Source: a bacterium UBP9_UBA1432
GTDB taxonomy: Bacteria; Vulcanimicrobiota; Xenobia; Xenobiales; Xenobiaceae
Length of the DNA: 5,494 bases
Assembly: GCA_002329445.1 (NCBI GenBank)
Contig: DCTU01000283.1
Location: 1 to 5,494, forward strand
Direction: 5' to 3'
Positions 1-5,463 of this stretch are shown in pieces; the first letter of the stretch is position 1, and every line of letters begins with the position of its first letter. The notes beneath the pieces are model-generated. The model saw only the letters and a list, made by a program, of their open reading frames with translations. It searched no databases and was not told where the DNA came from. The position numbers and the translations under genes are program-made.

Positions 1-1068
1 GCGGGCCCGGTCGGGCGCACCTGGGAAGAGTTGCGGTCTGCTTTACGGGCCGCCTTCTCGGCGTCGACGGCGGCGGCGAACGTCGTCGTCCAGGCTCTGG
101 CCCGGGAGGACGTGGTGCGGGTGCCGGAGATGGAGAAGCTCCCCAAGTGCCCGACCCCATACCTGTACCCCGTGGTCAGGGAGGCGGTGCCGGGCCTGGA
201 CCCCACCTCGGCAACGGCTCTCATCCGGGCCATCGAGGGCAAATACCGGGCCATCCGGTATGACGTGGTCTGGCTGCGGAAGGCGTCGTGGCCGGCCTAC
301 CGCTACCCGTTCCCCTACCCCATCCACAATCAGGCATGGTCTCTGTCCGTCGAGGATGGCGGCGCCATGCTCCTGTCGGTCCGGTTCCAGGGCGAGCGCT
401 GGACGCTGCGCCTGCGTGGAGGTGCCGGGTTCCGGCGCCAGCGCCGGGCGCTCGAGTCTGTCGTCGCAGGCGACTCCCTGCAGGGCGAGGCCACCCTCTA
501 TGAGGTCGGGTCCAGGCCCGGGGACCATCGCCCGGACGGCAATGGCCGGAATCGCCTGATGGCCAAGCTCGTGGTCTGGATGCCTCGACGCGAGGCCCGC
601 GAGGCGTCTGGCCGGATGCTGGTCGAGGGGACTCCAGAGGAGTTTCTTGCGTGCACGATCAACGATGGTGTGCGCTGGGTTATCAACGGCGACCGCATCC
701 GCTCTCAGGTCGTGGGCTACGACCGCGCACGGAAGCGCCGGGCCGAGGACCTGAAGCATGAGAAGCGCTGGCCGGCAAAGCGTCGTGAGGCGTGGCTGCG
801 TGAGGGGCGGGAGGCTGCTGTCCGGCAGCAGAACCGACTCAAGTCGTACTGCCACGAGGTAAGCTTGATGCTGGCCGAGCGAGCCCGGCGGGCCGGCGTG
901 GCCGAGATCGTTCTGGATCTGTCTCGCGCTCAGTTCGTGCAGCCGTTCCCCTGGCATCTCCTGCAGGAGATGCTGGGTTACAAGGCGAAGGAGCGAGGCA
1001 TAGTCCTGACAATAGCCGCGAGCACCCCATTGGTGCCTCCGGCCCCAGAGGCGCTCGACGCGCCCTGA
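1..1068 (+). CDS. C-terminal part of a TnpB/Cas12-like (type V-U, possibly Cas12m-like) effector, probably nuclease-dead; 5' end outside the window
   Basis: The reading frame is open from base 1 to the TGA at 1066-1068 (355 codons visible). The TTG at 31 is only a possible internal start, so I treat the gene as 5'-partial. The first half contains YPFPYPIHNQAW (about 304-339) and WTLRLRGGAGFRRQRR (about 400-447), which look like the segment before RuvC in small Cas12 proteins. The second half follows the TnpB/Cas12 RuvC layout: a strand pair near 643-690 (FLACTINDGVRWVINGD), a very basic helix (about 721-840), a strand EIVLDLS (904-924), then FPWHLLQEMLGYKAKERGI (about 946-1002). The expected RuvC-I Asp is replaced (Asn or Cys, depending on alignment), and the RuvC-II Glu is Leu or Asp. 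The protein ends about 20 residues after YKAKERGI, so the zinc ribbon and RuvC-III Asp are absent. Family knowledge suggests crRNA-guided DNA binding without cutting. It is co-directional with the array 131 bp downstream. The alternative is a decayed TnpB or a TldR-like protein. Confidence 0.62.
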   Translation, partial: AGPVGRTWEELRSALRAAFSASTAAANVVVQALAREDVVRVPEMEKLPKCPTPYLYPVVREAVPGLDPTSATALIRAIEGKYRAIRYDVVWLRKASWPAYRYPFPYPIHNQAWSLSVEDGGAMLLSVRFQGERWTLRLRGGAGFRRQRRALESVVAGDSLQGEATLYEVGSRPGDHRPDGNGRNRLMAKLVVWMPRREAREASGRMLVEGTPEEFLACTINDGVRWVINGDRIRSQVVGYDRARKRRAEDLKHEKRWPAKRREAWLREGREAAVRQQNRLKSYCHEVSLMLAERARRAGVAEIVLDLSRAQFVQPFPWHLLQEMLGYKAKERGIVLTIAASTPLVPPAPEALDAP

Positions 1069-1199
1069 TGACAGGCAGGCAATAGTTCAAGCGGCCATCG
1101 CAAGGCCGACCGCGAGTAAGGACCACTGGCCGGGCGCCAGGCACCGCTCGCAGAACGCGGCAAATAAAGCGCGAGGATACAGGCCTGTAGGCCGCCGCC
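1069..1199 (+). promoter_or_regulatory. Leader-like region between the Cas12-like gene and the CRISPR array
   Basis: This 131-bp stretch has no credible gene. It contains one of the few A/T-rich patches in the window (caaataaag, 1161-1169). It also has a small hairpin with arms CTGGC and GCCAG around 1126-1140, and a perfect 12-bp palindrome TACAGGCCTGTA at 1178-1189, ending 10 bp before the first repeat. The position suggests a CRISPR leader if the array is transcribed on the plus strand, but I see no convincing -35/-10 pair. Fragments resembling the repeat start occur here (TCGCAA near 1099 and CTCGCAGAACG at 1147-1157). They may be degenerate repeat or anti-repeat material, or chance. Confidence 0.4.
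1178..1189. promoter_or_regulatory. 12-bp perfect palindrome just upstream of the first CRISPR repeat
   Basis: TACAGGCCTGTA is a perfect inverted repeat ending 10 bp before the array. It could be a dimeric repressor operator or an integration-host-like anchor for spacer acquisition, but it could also be chance. Only the palindrome itself is directly visible. Confidence 0.25.
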
Positions 1200-1451
1200 C
1201 TCGCAACACGCAGACCCTACTGGTCTGGTTGCGAGCTGAAGCCTGCCGAGAAGCGCCAGGCCGCCAGCGGCCTCGCAACACGCAGACCCTACTGGTCTGG
1301 TTGCGAGCGTCGGGTTCCATCCTACCGTCCCACCCCGACCGGCCTCGCAACACGCAGACCCTACTGGTCTGGTTGCGAGGGCACGCCATTCGTCCGGGGT
1401 CTTGTCGCACTTCGGCTCGCAACACGCAGACCCTACTGGTCTGGTTGCGAG
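1200..1451. CRISPR. CRISPR array: four identical 36-bp repeats, three 36-bp spacers
   Basis: Identical repeats lie at 1200-1235, 1272-1307, 1344-1379 and 1416-1451, with spacers at 1236-1271, 1308-1343 and 1380-1415. Every repeat and every spacer is exactly 36 bp. The repeat is almost wholly self-complementary. The outer arms CTCGCAAC and GTTGCGAG give 8 bp. A 5'-side ACG bulge follows, then inner arms CAGACC and GGTCTG give 6 bp around the loop CTACT. Identical repeats, including the last, point to a young or maintained array and leave its polarity undecided. It lies downstream of, and in line with, the Cas12-like gene, as is common for type V-U loci. The type IV operon on the other strand runs towards it. 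No cas1, cas2 or cas6 is in the window. Two of the spacers read as plausible coding sequence, as expected for plasmid or phage targets. Confidence 0.97.
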
Positions 1452-1634
1452 TCGCAGAACGGCTGCCACCTGCACTACCAGCGAGCAGGAACCAGCCTCC
1501 TGACGGCGTAATCCATACTCGCCCCCGCGGCCCCGGGTGCCGCTCCCGCCGGAGCATTCCCACCGGGTCCAAGCCGCGGACCTGGGCAGGCGTTCTCACG
1601 GCGGCGGCCGGCCTGACCCCGCGGGGGTGCGCAG
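1452..1634. other. Intergenic region between array and operon terminator, with short GC-rich hairpins
   Basis: No gene is credible here. The region holds a possible hairpin with arms CCGGGTCC (1563-1570) and GGACCTGG (1578-1585) around a 7-base loop; one pair is G·U in plus-strand RNA. It also has a perfect 10-bp palindrome CCCCGCGGGG (1617-1626). The first ten bases (TCGCAGAACG, 1452-1461) repeat a stretch of the leader at 1148-1157. A structured RNA is possible, but in DNA this GC-rich such hairpins also arise by chance. I see no tRNA and no tracrRNA-like anti-repeat distinguishable from the palindromic repeat itself. Confidence 0.35.
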
Positions 1635-1666
1635 CAGGAGCCCTGGCAGCGATGCCGGGGCTCCTG
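1635..1666 (-). terminator. Hairpin terminator-like structure at the end of the csf operon
   Basis: Arms CAGGAGCCCTGGCA (1635-1648) and TGCCGGGGCTCCTG (1653-1666) enclose the loop GCGA, giving a 14-position stem with a single imperfect pair (1644/1657). It begins immediately after the stop codon of the last minus-strand gene, which ends at 1667, so its position fits an operon terminator. Neither side carries a clear U tract, so it may be a non-canonical terminator or an RNA-stabilising 3' hairpin. Being a near palindrome, it could also act against readthrough from the array side. Confidence 0.5.
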
Positions 1667-2275
1667 TCATGTCTCGATGGCCACCCCGGAATGCCGGGTG
1701 TGTGCGCGCCACGTGCTGCATGTGCAGACGTGCCGCACGACGGACGGGATGCGGCACCAGATGGCGGACCTGGTGGCCACAGCCCAGTTGCGGACGGCGA
1801 TATCCAGAGCGCTCCGCTCCGGCCAGTGGGCAGGCAGGGCCTCGACCACGTCACGACGCAGCAGGAGGCACTGCCCGCCATACCAGTCCGGCACCCGGCG
1901 GACCATGCGGAACCCAGGCACCAGGCGATGCGGGGCAAACCGAGTCTCGGAGAGGTAGAGCGTCATGACGCCGTAGCCCTCCCCCGCAGCTCCCAGGACG
2001 GCCTCGCGGAATGACCTGGTGAGTTGGATGTCGTCCTCGCAAATGAGGGCGTAGTCGGCGCCGACATCCAGCGCCCTGACACAGGCTCGGCGGCCGTTCC
2101 AGCCGATGCCGGCGAGGCTGTATCGTCGGCCGAACCGATTGCGCTCCGCATCCGGCAGGACACCCATCTCGAGCACCTCGGGCGCGAACCCGTGCGCCTC
2201 CAGGTCTGCGACGGTGCGCTCCCGGTAGGCTCTCCGCTCCGGGATGGTGATGACGGCGGTGTAGATGTCAGCCAC
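1667..2275 (-). CDS. Small GT-A-fold glycosyltransferase-like protein, last gene of the type IV-B operon
   Basis: This is a 202-residue protein from a GTG start at 2275. I chose this start because GAGGAGGA (minus strand, 2280-2287) lies 4 bases upstream and the frame before it is only the shadow of the cysH-like gene, whose stop it overlaps by 8 bp. Visible landmarks are an N-terminal strand YTAVITIPERR (residues 5-15), an acidic CEDDIQL (79-85) that looks like the DxD-type nucleotide-sugar/metal motif, WYGGQCLLLRRDVVEAL (131-147), and ALDIAVRNW followed by PSVVRHV (156-164, 177-183). This order matches small GT2/GT25-like glycosyltransferases often found in phages and surface-polysaccharide loci. 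It has no signal peptide or membrane segment, so it should be cytoplasmic. Its donor and acceptor are unknown. Translational coupling to cysH ties it to the type IV operon, and this gene is not part of the usual type IV-B set. The family call is moderate and the function is unassigned. Confidence 0.65.
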   Translation of the reverse strand: MADIYTAVITIPERRAYRERTVADLEAHGFAPEVLEMGVLPDAERNRFGRRYSLAGIGWNGRRACVRALDVGADYALICEDDIQLTRSFREAVLGAAGEGYGVMTLYLSETRFAPHRLVPGFRMVRRVPDWYGGQCLLLRRDVVEALPAHWPERSALDIAVRNWAVATRSAIWCRIPSVVRHVCTCSTWRAHTRHSGVAIET

Positions 2276-2939
2276 GGGATCCTCCTCGCTGCTGTCCGAC
2301 CTGGTGGCGCAGGCGCCAGAACAGGACACCATCCACGCTCGCATCCCCGTGCACGGCGGTCGGGTCGAAAAAGGTCGATGTCCTGGCCTGGTCCCAGCCA
2401 ATCAGCGGCGCCATCTGGTCGTAGGCGCTCAAGTAGGGTAGGCCATGCGTCACGATGTAGGCCCACACGTCGAGCCAGGTCCAGTTCGCCAGGGGCCAGG
2501 ACTCGGGTATGTCCGTGATGTAGAGCCGGCGGGCGATGCGACGCCGGCGCTTGCCGGACTCCTCCGAGCGCAACCCCACGAAGACCCGGTCGTGCCCCTC
2601 CTCGAGCAACCTCGGGACGTGCTGCCCATGCAGTCGGCCGCCGAGGCCACGGACCACGCGGTAACGCTGGACACCCAGAGCCTGGGCGATGCCGTCAATC
2701 TCGGCCTCCACCTCAGGCGGGCGCCAGATGCTCCAGGCGTGCCAAACCAGGACGCCAGGGCGCTGGTCCAGGACCAGGTGCGCCATTACGGTCGAGTCCT
2801 TGCCGCCAGAGAACGCCACGTAGGGGCGCTGGCTCGAGTCCAGGACTCCCCGGATGACATCCTCGGCCTCGCGGACTCGCTGCCAGTAGCCGCGGGTGCG
2901 AGTATGCTGGCGGAAGGTCTCGGCCCAGGTCTCATCCAT
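2268..2939 (-). CDS. cysH: CysH-like PP-loop ATPase / PAPS-reductase-family protein associated with type IV-B
   Basis: This is a 223-residue protein from an ATG at 2939, with GGAG 9 bases upstream and an 8-bp overlap with the end of csf3. The adenylation PP-loop SGGKDST is at residues 44-50. GLRSEESGKRRRR (122-134) and PLANWTWLDVWAYIVTHGLPY (149-169, shown in part by PLANW and DVWAYI) are the family's second and third signature regions. A C-terminal ECGxH-type catalytic cysteine of true PAPS reductases is absent; in fact the protein contains no cysteine at all. It can therefore hardly reduce sulfate by the classical thiol mechanism, and an ATP-pyrophosphatase or nucleotide-transfer role is more likely. 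CysH-like genes are an established companion of type IV-B loci and their role there is unknown. A DndC-type phosphorothioation enzyme is less likely because no other dnd gene is present. Confidence 0.88.
   Translation of the reverse strand: MDETWAETFRQHTRTRGYWQRVREAEDVIRGVLDSSQRPYVAFSGGKDSTVMAHLVLDQRPGVLVWHAWSIWRPPEVEAEIDGIAQALGVQRYRVVRGLGGRLHGQHVPRLLEEGHDRVFVGLRSEESGKRRRRIARRLYITDIPESWPLANWTWLDVWAYIVTHGLPYLSAYDQMAPLIGWDQARTSTFFDPTAVHGDASVDGVLFWRLRHQVGQQRGGSRG
2280..2287 (-). promoter_or_regulatory. Shine-Dalgarno site that fixes the glycosyltransferase-like start
   Basis: GAGGAGGA on the minus strand lies 4 bases before GTG 2275 and within the last codons of the cysH-like gene. It decides against the longer upstream frame and indicates translational coupling of the two genes. 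Confidence 0.75.
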
Positions 2940-3645
2940 GCGAGATGGCTCCGGTCCGGCGCAGCTCGCGCGAGGACATTAGCTCGACCTCGGCGCCCGG
3001 CGGGGCGCACATCTCGACGTTTGCCGGATCCCAATAGGGGGCCTGGGCCGCCATCGGCAGGGCGTCGCTCCACCTCCGCAGGATGCGCGTCGGCAACGGT
3101 CGCATGGCCCGCCCCTCCCAGACCAGGGCGCGATTGTCGTCCAGCTCGTCCACCGTGACGCCGGCCACCCGACCCCACCCGGCCCGGGATTTGTTGCCCA
3201 GGTGGGTGAGGTCGTCGAGCAGGTCGCGCACCACCTCGACGTTGCCGCGCCCGTAGAACACCGCCCACTCTGCGGGCACGTAGACCACGCGCAACATCCA
3301 GGCGCGATAGTGCCCGAACCCCATCGCGATCTTGCGCCGCGCGGGAAACCCGCGTTCCTCGAACCGCTTGAAGAACTGGAGGCTGCACAGCCTCTCCTCC
3401 GGCCCGAAATAACTGATGCTCCCCTGCGCCACAGGGGTCCTGGTCAGGGCGTTGGCGTAGGGGCCGAGGTCTCGTGCGGAGTAGGACTGCACAGCCTTCG
3501 TGGGCCGGCTGTACTGCGCCCTGCCGGCCACCCGGTTCACTGCCAGGTGCGCCAGGATGCCATCCAGGTGCAGCCAGGGATGGTTCAGGCTGACCGGCGC
3601 TGCCAGCCTGACCTCGACGCGGAAGGGCCTCGCCTCGTCACGCAC
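2932..3645 (-). CDS. csf3: Csf3, Cas5-like RAMP subunit of the type IV-B complex
   Basis: This is a 237-residue protein starting at GTG 3645, one base after the csf2 stop, with GGAAGG 9 bases upstream. The N-terminal part has LHLDGILAHLAVNR (residues 25-38), the 'LDG-lL' segment common in Cas5/Csf3-type RAMPs. The glycine-rich loop LGNKSRAGWGRV (149-160) is the RAMP signature near the crRNA-binding face. In type IV complexes Csf3 caps the 5' end of the crRNA-like RNA next to Csf1. Placement directly after csf2 is the usual order. A Cas6-like role in RNA processing cannot be excluded from sequence, but I see no obvious catalytic histidine motif; H23, H26, H33 and H112 are scattered. Confidence 0.85.
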   Translation of the reverse strand: MRDEARPFRVEVRLAAPVSLNHPWLHLDGILAHLAVNRVAGRAQYSRPTKAVQSYSARDLGPYANALTRTPVAQGSISYFGPEERLCSLQFFKRFEERGFPARRKIAMGFGHYRAWMLRVVYVPAEWAVFYGRGNVEVVRDLLDDLTHLGNKSRAGWGRVAGVTVDELDDNRALVWEGRAMRPLPTRILRRWSDALPMAAQAPYWDPANVEMCAPPGAEVELMSSRELRRTGAISHG

Positions 3646-3646
3646 G

Positions 3647-4498
3647 TCACGCCGCCTTCCGCTTGCCGTCGAGGCGCAGGGCGAGGTCGTCCAGGACCGT
3701 CACCACCTTCTCCCGGTGCTCGTCCAGGTATGCGAGGTAGGCATCCGGGCTCGGCGCGGTCGGGTAGTGGTAGGCGACCCGGCCGTAACCGGACGAGGAC
3801 TTGCCGCCGATGTAGGGGAGCTCCGCCAGCAGAGCGATACCACGGCCCAGACAGGACGCCTCGATTGGTGAGGCCCAGGCGAGGGTGAAGGAGTGAGCGA
3901 ACGCCGTCCCCGAGATGAAGGACTCGAACTCGATCTTCATCTGCTGGGCCTGCTCGTCGGCCCCGCGCTCAGCCCGCAGGTCGTCACGGCGAGTCGCGAA
4001 CGAAACATCCGTGAACGTGCGGATGCTCTGTTCCTTGCGCGGGTCGTCGACGTGTCCCAGGAGGGCCGCATACTCCCGGCAGATGGGCATGGCATGGTCG
4101 ACCCGCAGGCAACCCTGGATCATCTGATTCCCCACGGCGCTCCCCAACAGGGCCAGTGGCGGGATGGTGTCGCGGACCTGGACACGGAACGCCAAGTCGA
4201 TGAACCCGGCGGCCTCGTCGGTCCCTTCCAGGACACCGCCAGTGAACAGGGCGTGATGCATCTTGGGACTGCGCACCTCGTAGCCCAGGCGCTCGCACAT
4301 GTCGCGCATCAGGAGCCGCCGCATGATGCCCCGGATGGCGTTGCCCGAGAAAAACGGCAGGCGGACGTGCCTTGCCGTCAGGCTATCCCAGTGGGTCAAA
4401 GAGCGAAGGACCGGGGTCGATCCGGTTTTCTCGTCTCCTCCGTGCTGGATTGGCGACAGGGCGACGATCATCCCCTCGTGCCTCTGGATGCTGCTCAT
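3647..4498 (-). CDS. csf2: Csf2, Cas7-like backbone subunit of the type IV-B complex
   Basis: This is a 283-residue protein. The start at ATG 4498 is well supported by GAGGAGGA (4504-4511) 5 bases upstream. The first strand MIVALSPIQHGG (10-21) is followed by LPFFSGNAIRGIMRRLLMRDM (47-67), of which FFSGNAIRG is the strongly conserved Csf2 'GNalRG' segment. The glycine-rich RAMP loop GGKSSSGYGRV lies at 231-241. Cas7 subunits polymerise along the guide RNA to form the helical filament; in type IV-B this filament can carry non-CRISPR RNA. The gene overlaps the end of the upstream cas11 gene by 116 bp in another frame, which is unusual. The short C-terminal extension (from about 250) is helical and charged. 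Confidence 0.92.
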   Translation of the reverse strand: MSSIQRHEGMIVALSPIQHGGDEKTGSTPVLRSLTHWDSLTARHVRLPFFSGNAIRGIMRRLLMRDMCERLGYEVRSPKMHHALFTGGVLEGTDEAAGFIDLAFRVQVRDTIPPLALLGSAVGNQMIQGCLRVDHAMPICREYAALLGHVDDPRKEQSIRTFTDVSFATRRDDLRAERGADEQAQQMKIEFESFISGTAFAHSFTLAWASPIEASCLGRGIALLAELPYIGGKSSSGYGRVAYHYPTAPSPDAYLAYLDEHREKVVTVLDDLALRLDGKRKAA

Positions 4499-4871
4499 GG
4501 TTGTCCTCCTCGGCGAACGGGTCTGGGGCCTCGTAGGGCCTCCACTTGGCGGCCTTCCAGGCCTTGGCGCGCGCCACTGCGCGCATGCTGACCGGGATGT
4601 GCTCCCGGTATGTCAGGTCCAGCAGGTCGCCTGTGTGAGGCTCGAGGGCGTCGACAATGACCACCGCCTCCTCGGGCAAGGACTGCAACCCGAAATGGTT
4701 GGCCAGGCGCGAGGAAAACTCGCCCAGGCTGCCACGGGTTGCGGCCGCCCGGACCCTGTGGTTCCAGATGTCCCAGGCGTTGTGGCGGGTGTTGATTTTG
4801 CTCCAGCGGATCGCGCAGTAGATGTGCGCGAGCAGGTCGGTCCACCGCTCTCGGACCTCAGGGGTGAGCAC
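4383..4871 (-). CDS. cas11: Cas11-like small subunit of the type IV-B complex
   Basis: This is a 162-residue protein from a GTG at 4871, overlapping the end of csf1 by 14 bp, with GGGAGGTGG (4878-4886) placed as ribosome binding site. The body (residues 1-115) is predicted by eye to be mostly helical, rich in Trp, Arg and Leu (for example RERWTDLLAHIYCAIRWSK, 7-25), as in small CRISPR subunits that line the filament belly. The assignment rests mainly on its position between csf1 and csf2 and on size, since Cas11 proteins share little sequence. The last 38 or so residues (EQHPEARGDDRRPVANPARRRREN onward, given here only by its start EQHPEARGDD) are polar, Arg/Pro-rich and encoded inside csf2 in another frame. 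They may be a dispensable tail. Confidence 0.75.
   Translation of the reverse strand: MLTPEVRERWTDLLAHIYCAIRWSKINTRHNAWDIWNHRVRAAATRGSLGEFSSRLANHFGLQSLPEEAVVIVDALEPHTGDLLDLTYREHIPVSMRAVARAKAWKAAKWRPYEAPDPFAEEDNHEQHPEARGDDRRPVANPARRRRENRIDPGPSLFDPLG
4504..4511 (-). promoter_or_regulatory. Shine-Dalgarno site that fixes the csf2 start
   Basis: GAGGAGGA on the minus strand lies 5 bases before ATG 4498, inside the cas11 coding region. It shows that csf2 is initiated independently although cas11 reads on for another 116 bp, which supports a real gene overlap. Confidence 0.8.
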
Positions 4872-5463
4872 GGACTACCACCTCCCAGCGCGGGTCGCCC
4901 ACGCGGGCAAGCACCGCCTCGATGTCGTCTGTCCACCCCTCGCGGATGGCACGGTCCCAGGACCCGGAGGAGAACTGGCCGTCAAGCAGGACCTGCTTGG
5001 GGGTCTTGCGCTCGCGCATCCGGTCGAGAAGCTCGGCCTGGCCGTGGACCCAGGCGCGCTCGATGAGGATGGGGCGGTCGGTCCAGTCAGTGCCGACCCA
5101 GTAGCGATCGCGCGACGTGGACGGGTAGATCCCCAGGGAGATCCACCCCTGTTTCTGCCCGCCGGCGGTGACGTAGACGCAGAACGGCGGGTCTGGGGGC
5201 TCGCGCAGGGTGTCCCAGAGGAGCGTCCGATGCTCCGGGTCCGCGAACTGGACACCCGTCGTGGTGGCGACCCAGGATCGCTGGCGGAAACGGCGGTCCT
5301 TGAAAATCGGTCGACACCGCTCGCACATGACGCTGCCCCGGTAAATCTGAGACCACGCGGTGAAGTTGTCCGATGGAGCCTCTGCCCACCCGTGTTCCGT
5401 CTGCCTGCCGCAGACGTAGCAGGTGCCGTGGTGGGTGCCCGGCAGGGGCTCCTGAGCACCCAC
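4858..5463 (-). CDS. csf1: Csf1, zinc-finger large-subunit-like (Cas8-like) protein of type IV-B; start possibly outside the window
   Basis: This is a 201-residue protein from GTG 5463. A four-cysteine zinc-finger is visible as CYVC (C15, C18) and CERC (C47, C50), the hallmark of Csf1. WISLGIYPSTSRDRYWVGTDW (107-127, core YPSTSRDRYWVG) and a helical C-terminus follow. Csf1 is the type IV signature protein and takes the large-subunit place at the 5' end of the guide RNA. The length is near what is usual for Csf1. The chosen GTG has only GGAG 2 bases upstream, which is poor spacing. The frame stays open to the end of the window without another start codon, so the true start may lie beyond 5494. 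It is the first visible gene of the operon; the promoter is not in the window. Confidence 0.86.
   Translation of the reverse strand: MGAQEPLPGTHHGTCYVCGRQTEHGWAEAPSDNFTAWSQIYRGSVMCERCRPIFKDRRFRQRSWVATTTGVQFADPEHRTLLWDTLREPPDPPFCVYVTAGGQKQGWISLGIYPSTSRDRYWVGTDWTDRPILIERAWVHGQAELLDRMRERKTPKQVLLDGQFSSGSWDRAIREGWTDDIEAVLARVGDPRWEVVVRAHP

Noticed and set aside
43..957. Long minus-strand frame opposite the Cas12-like gene
   Set aside because: Its composition is Pro/Arg/His/Leu-rich with no recognisable motif, and the plus-strand frame carries the RuvC-like layout.
1..1068. An IS605-type TnpB transposon
   Set aside because: No tnpA, no element ends and no omega-RNA-like 3' region were seen. The gene is directly followed by a CRISPR array and lacks the C-terminal TnpB zinc ribbon.
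978..1475. Minus-strand frame across the array with a repeated motif LATRPVGSACCE
   Set aside because: It is the translation of the CRISPR repeats (72 bp, a multiple of three, keeps the frame open). It is not a repeat protein.
1229..2014. Long plus-strand frame running from the array into the glycosyltransferase region
   Set aside because: It begins inside the array, includes repeat translation, and then runs antisense to a gene with family motifs. It is a high-GC shadow.
2268..2939. DndC-like phosphorothioation or sulfate-assimilation gene
   Set aside because: No dnd or other cys genes are nearby, the catalytic cysteine is lacking, and the gene sits directly after csf3 as is typical for type IV-B.
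2932..4498. Type III (Csm/Cmr) RAMP operon
   Set aside because: There is no Cas10 and the segments match Csf2/Csf3. The zinc-finger Csf1 and cysH-like neighbours fit type IV-B.
3893..4591. Plus-strand frame opposite csf2 and cas11
   Set aside because: It is antisense to csf2, which has a strong ribosome binding site and clear Cas7 motifs. The plus-strand frame has none.
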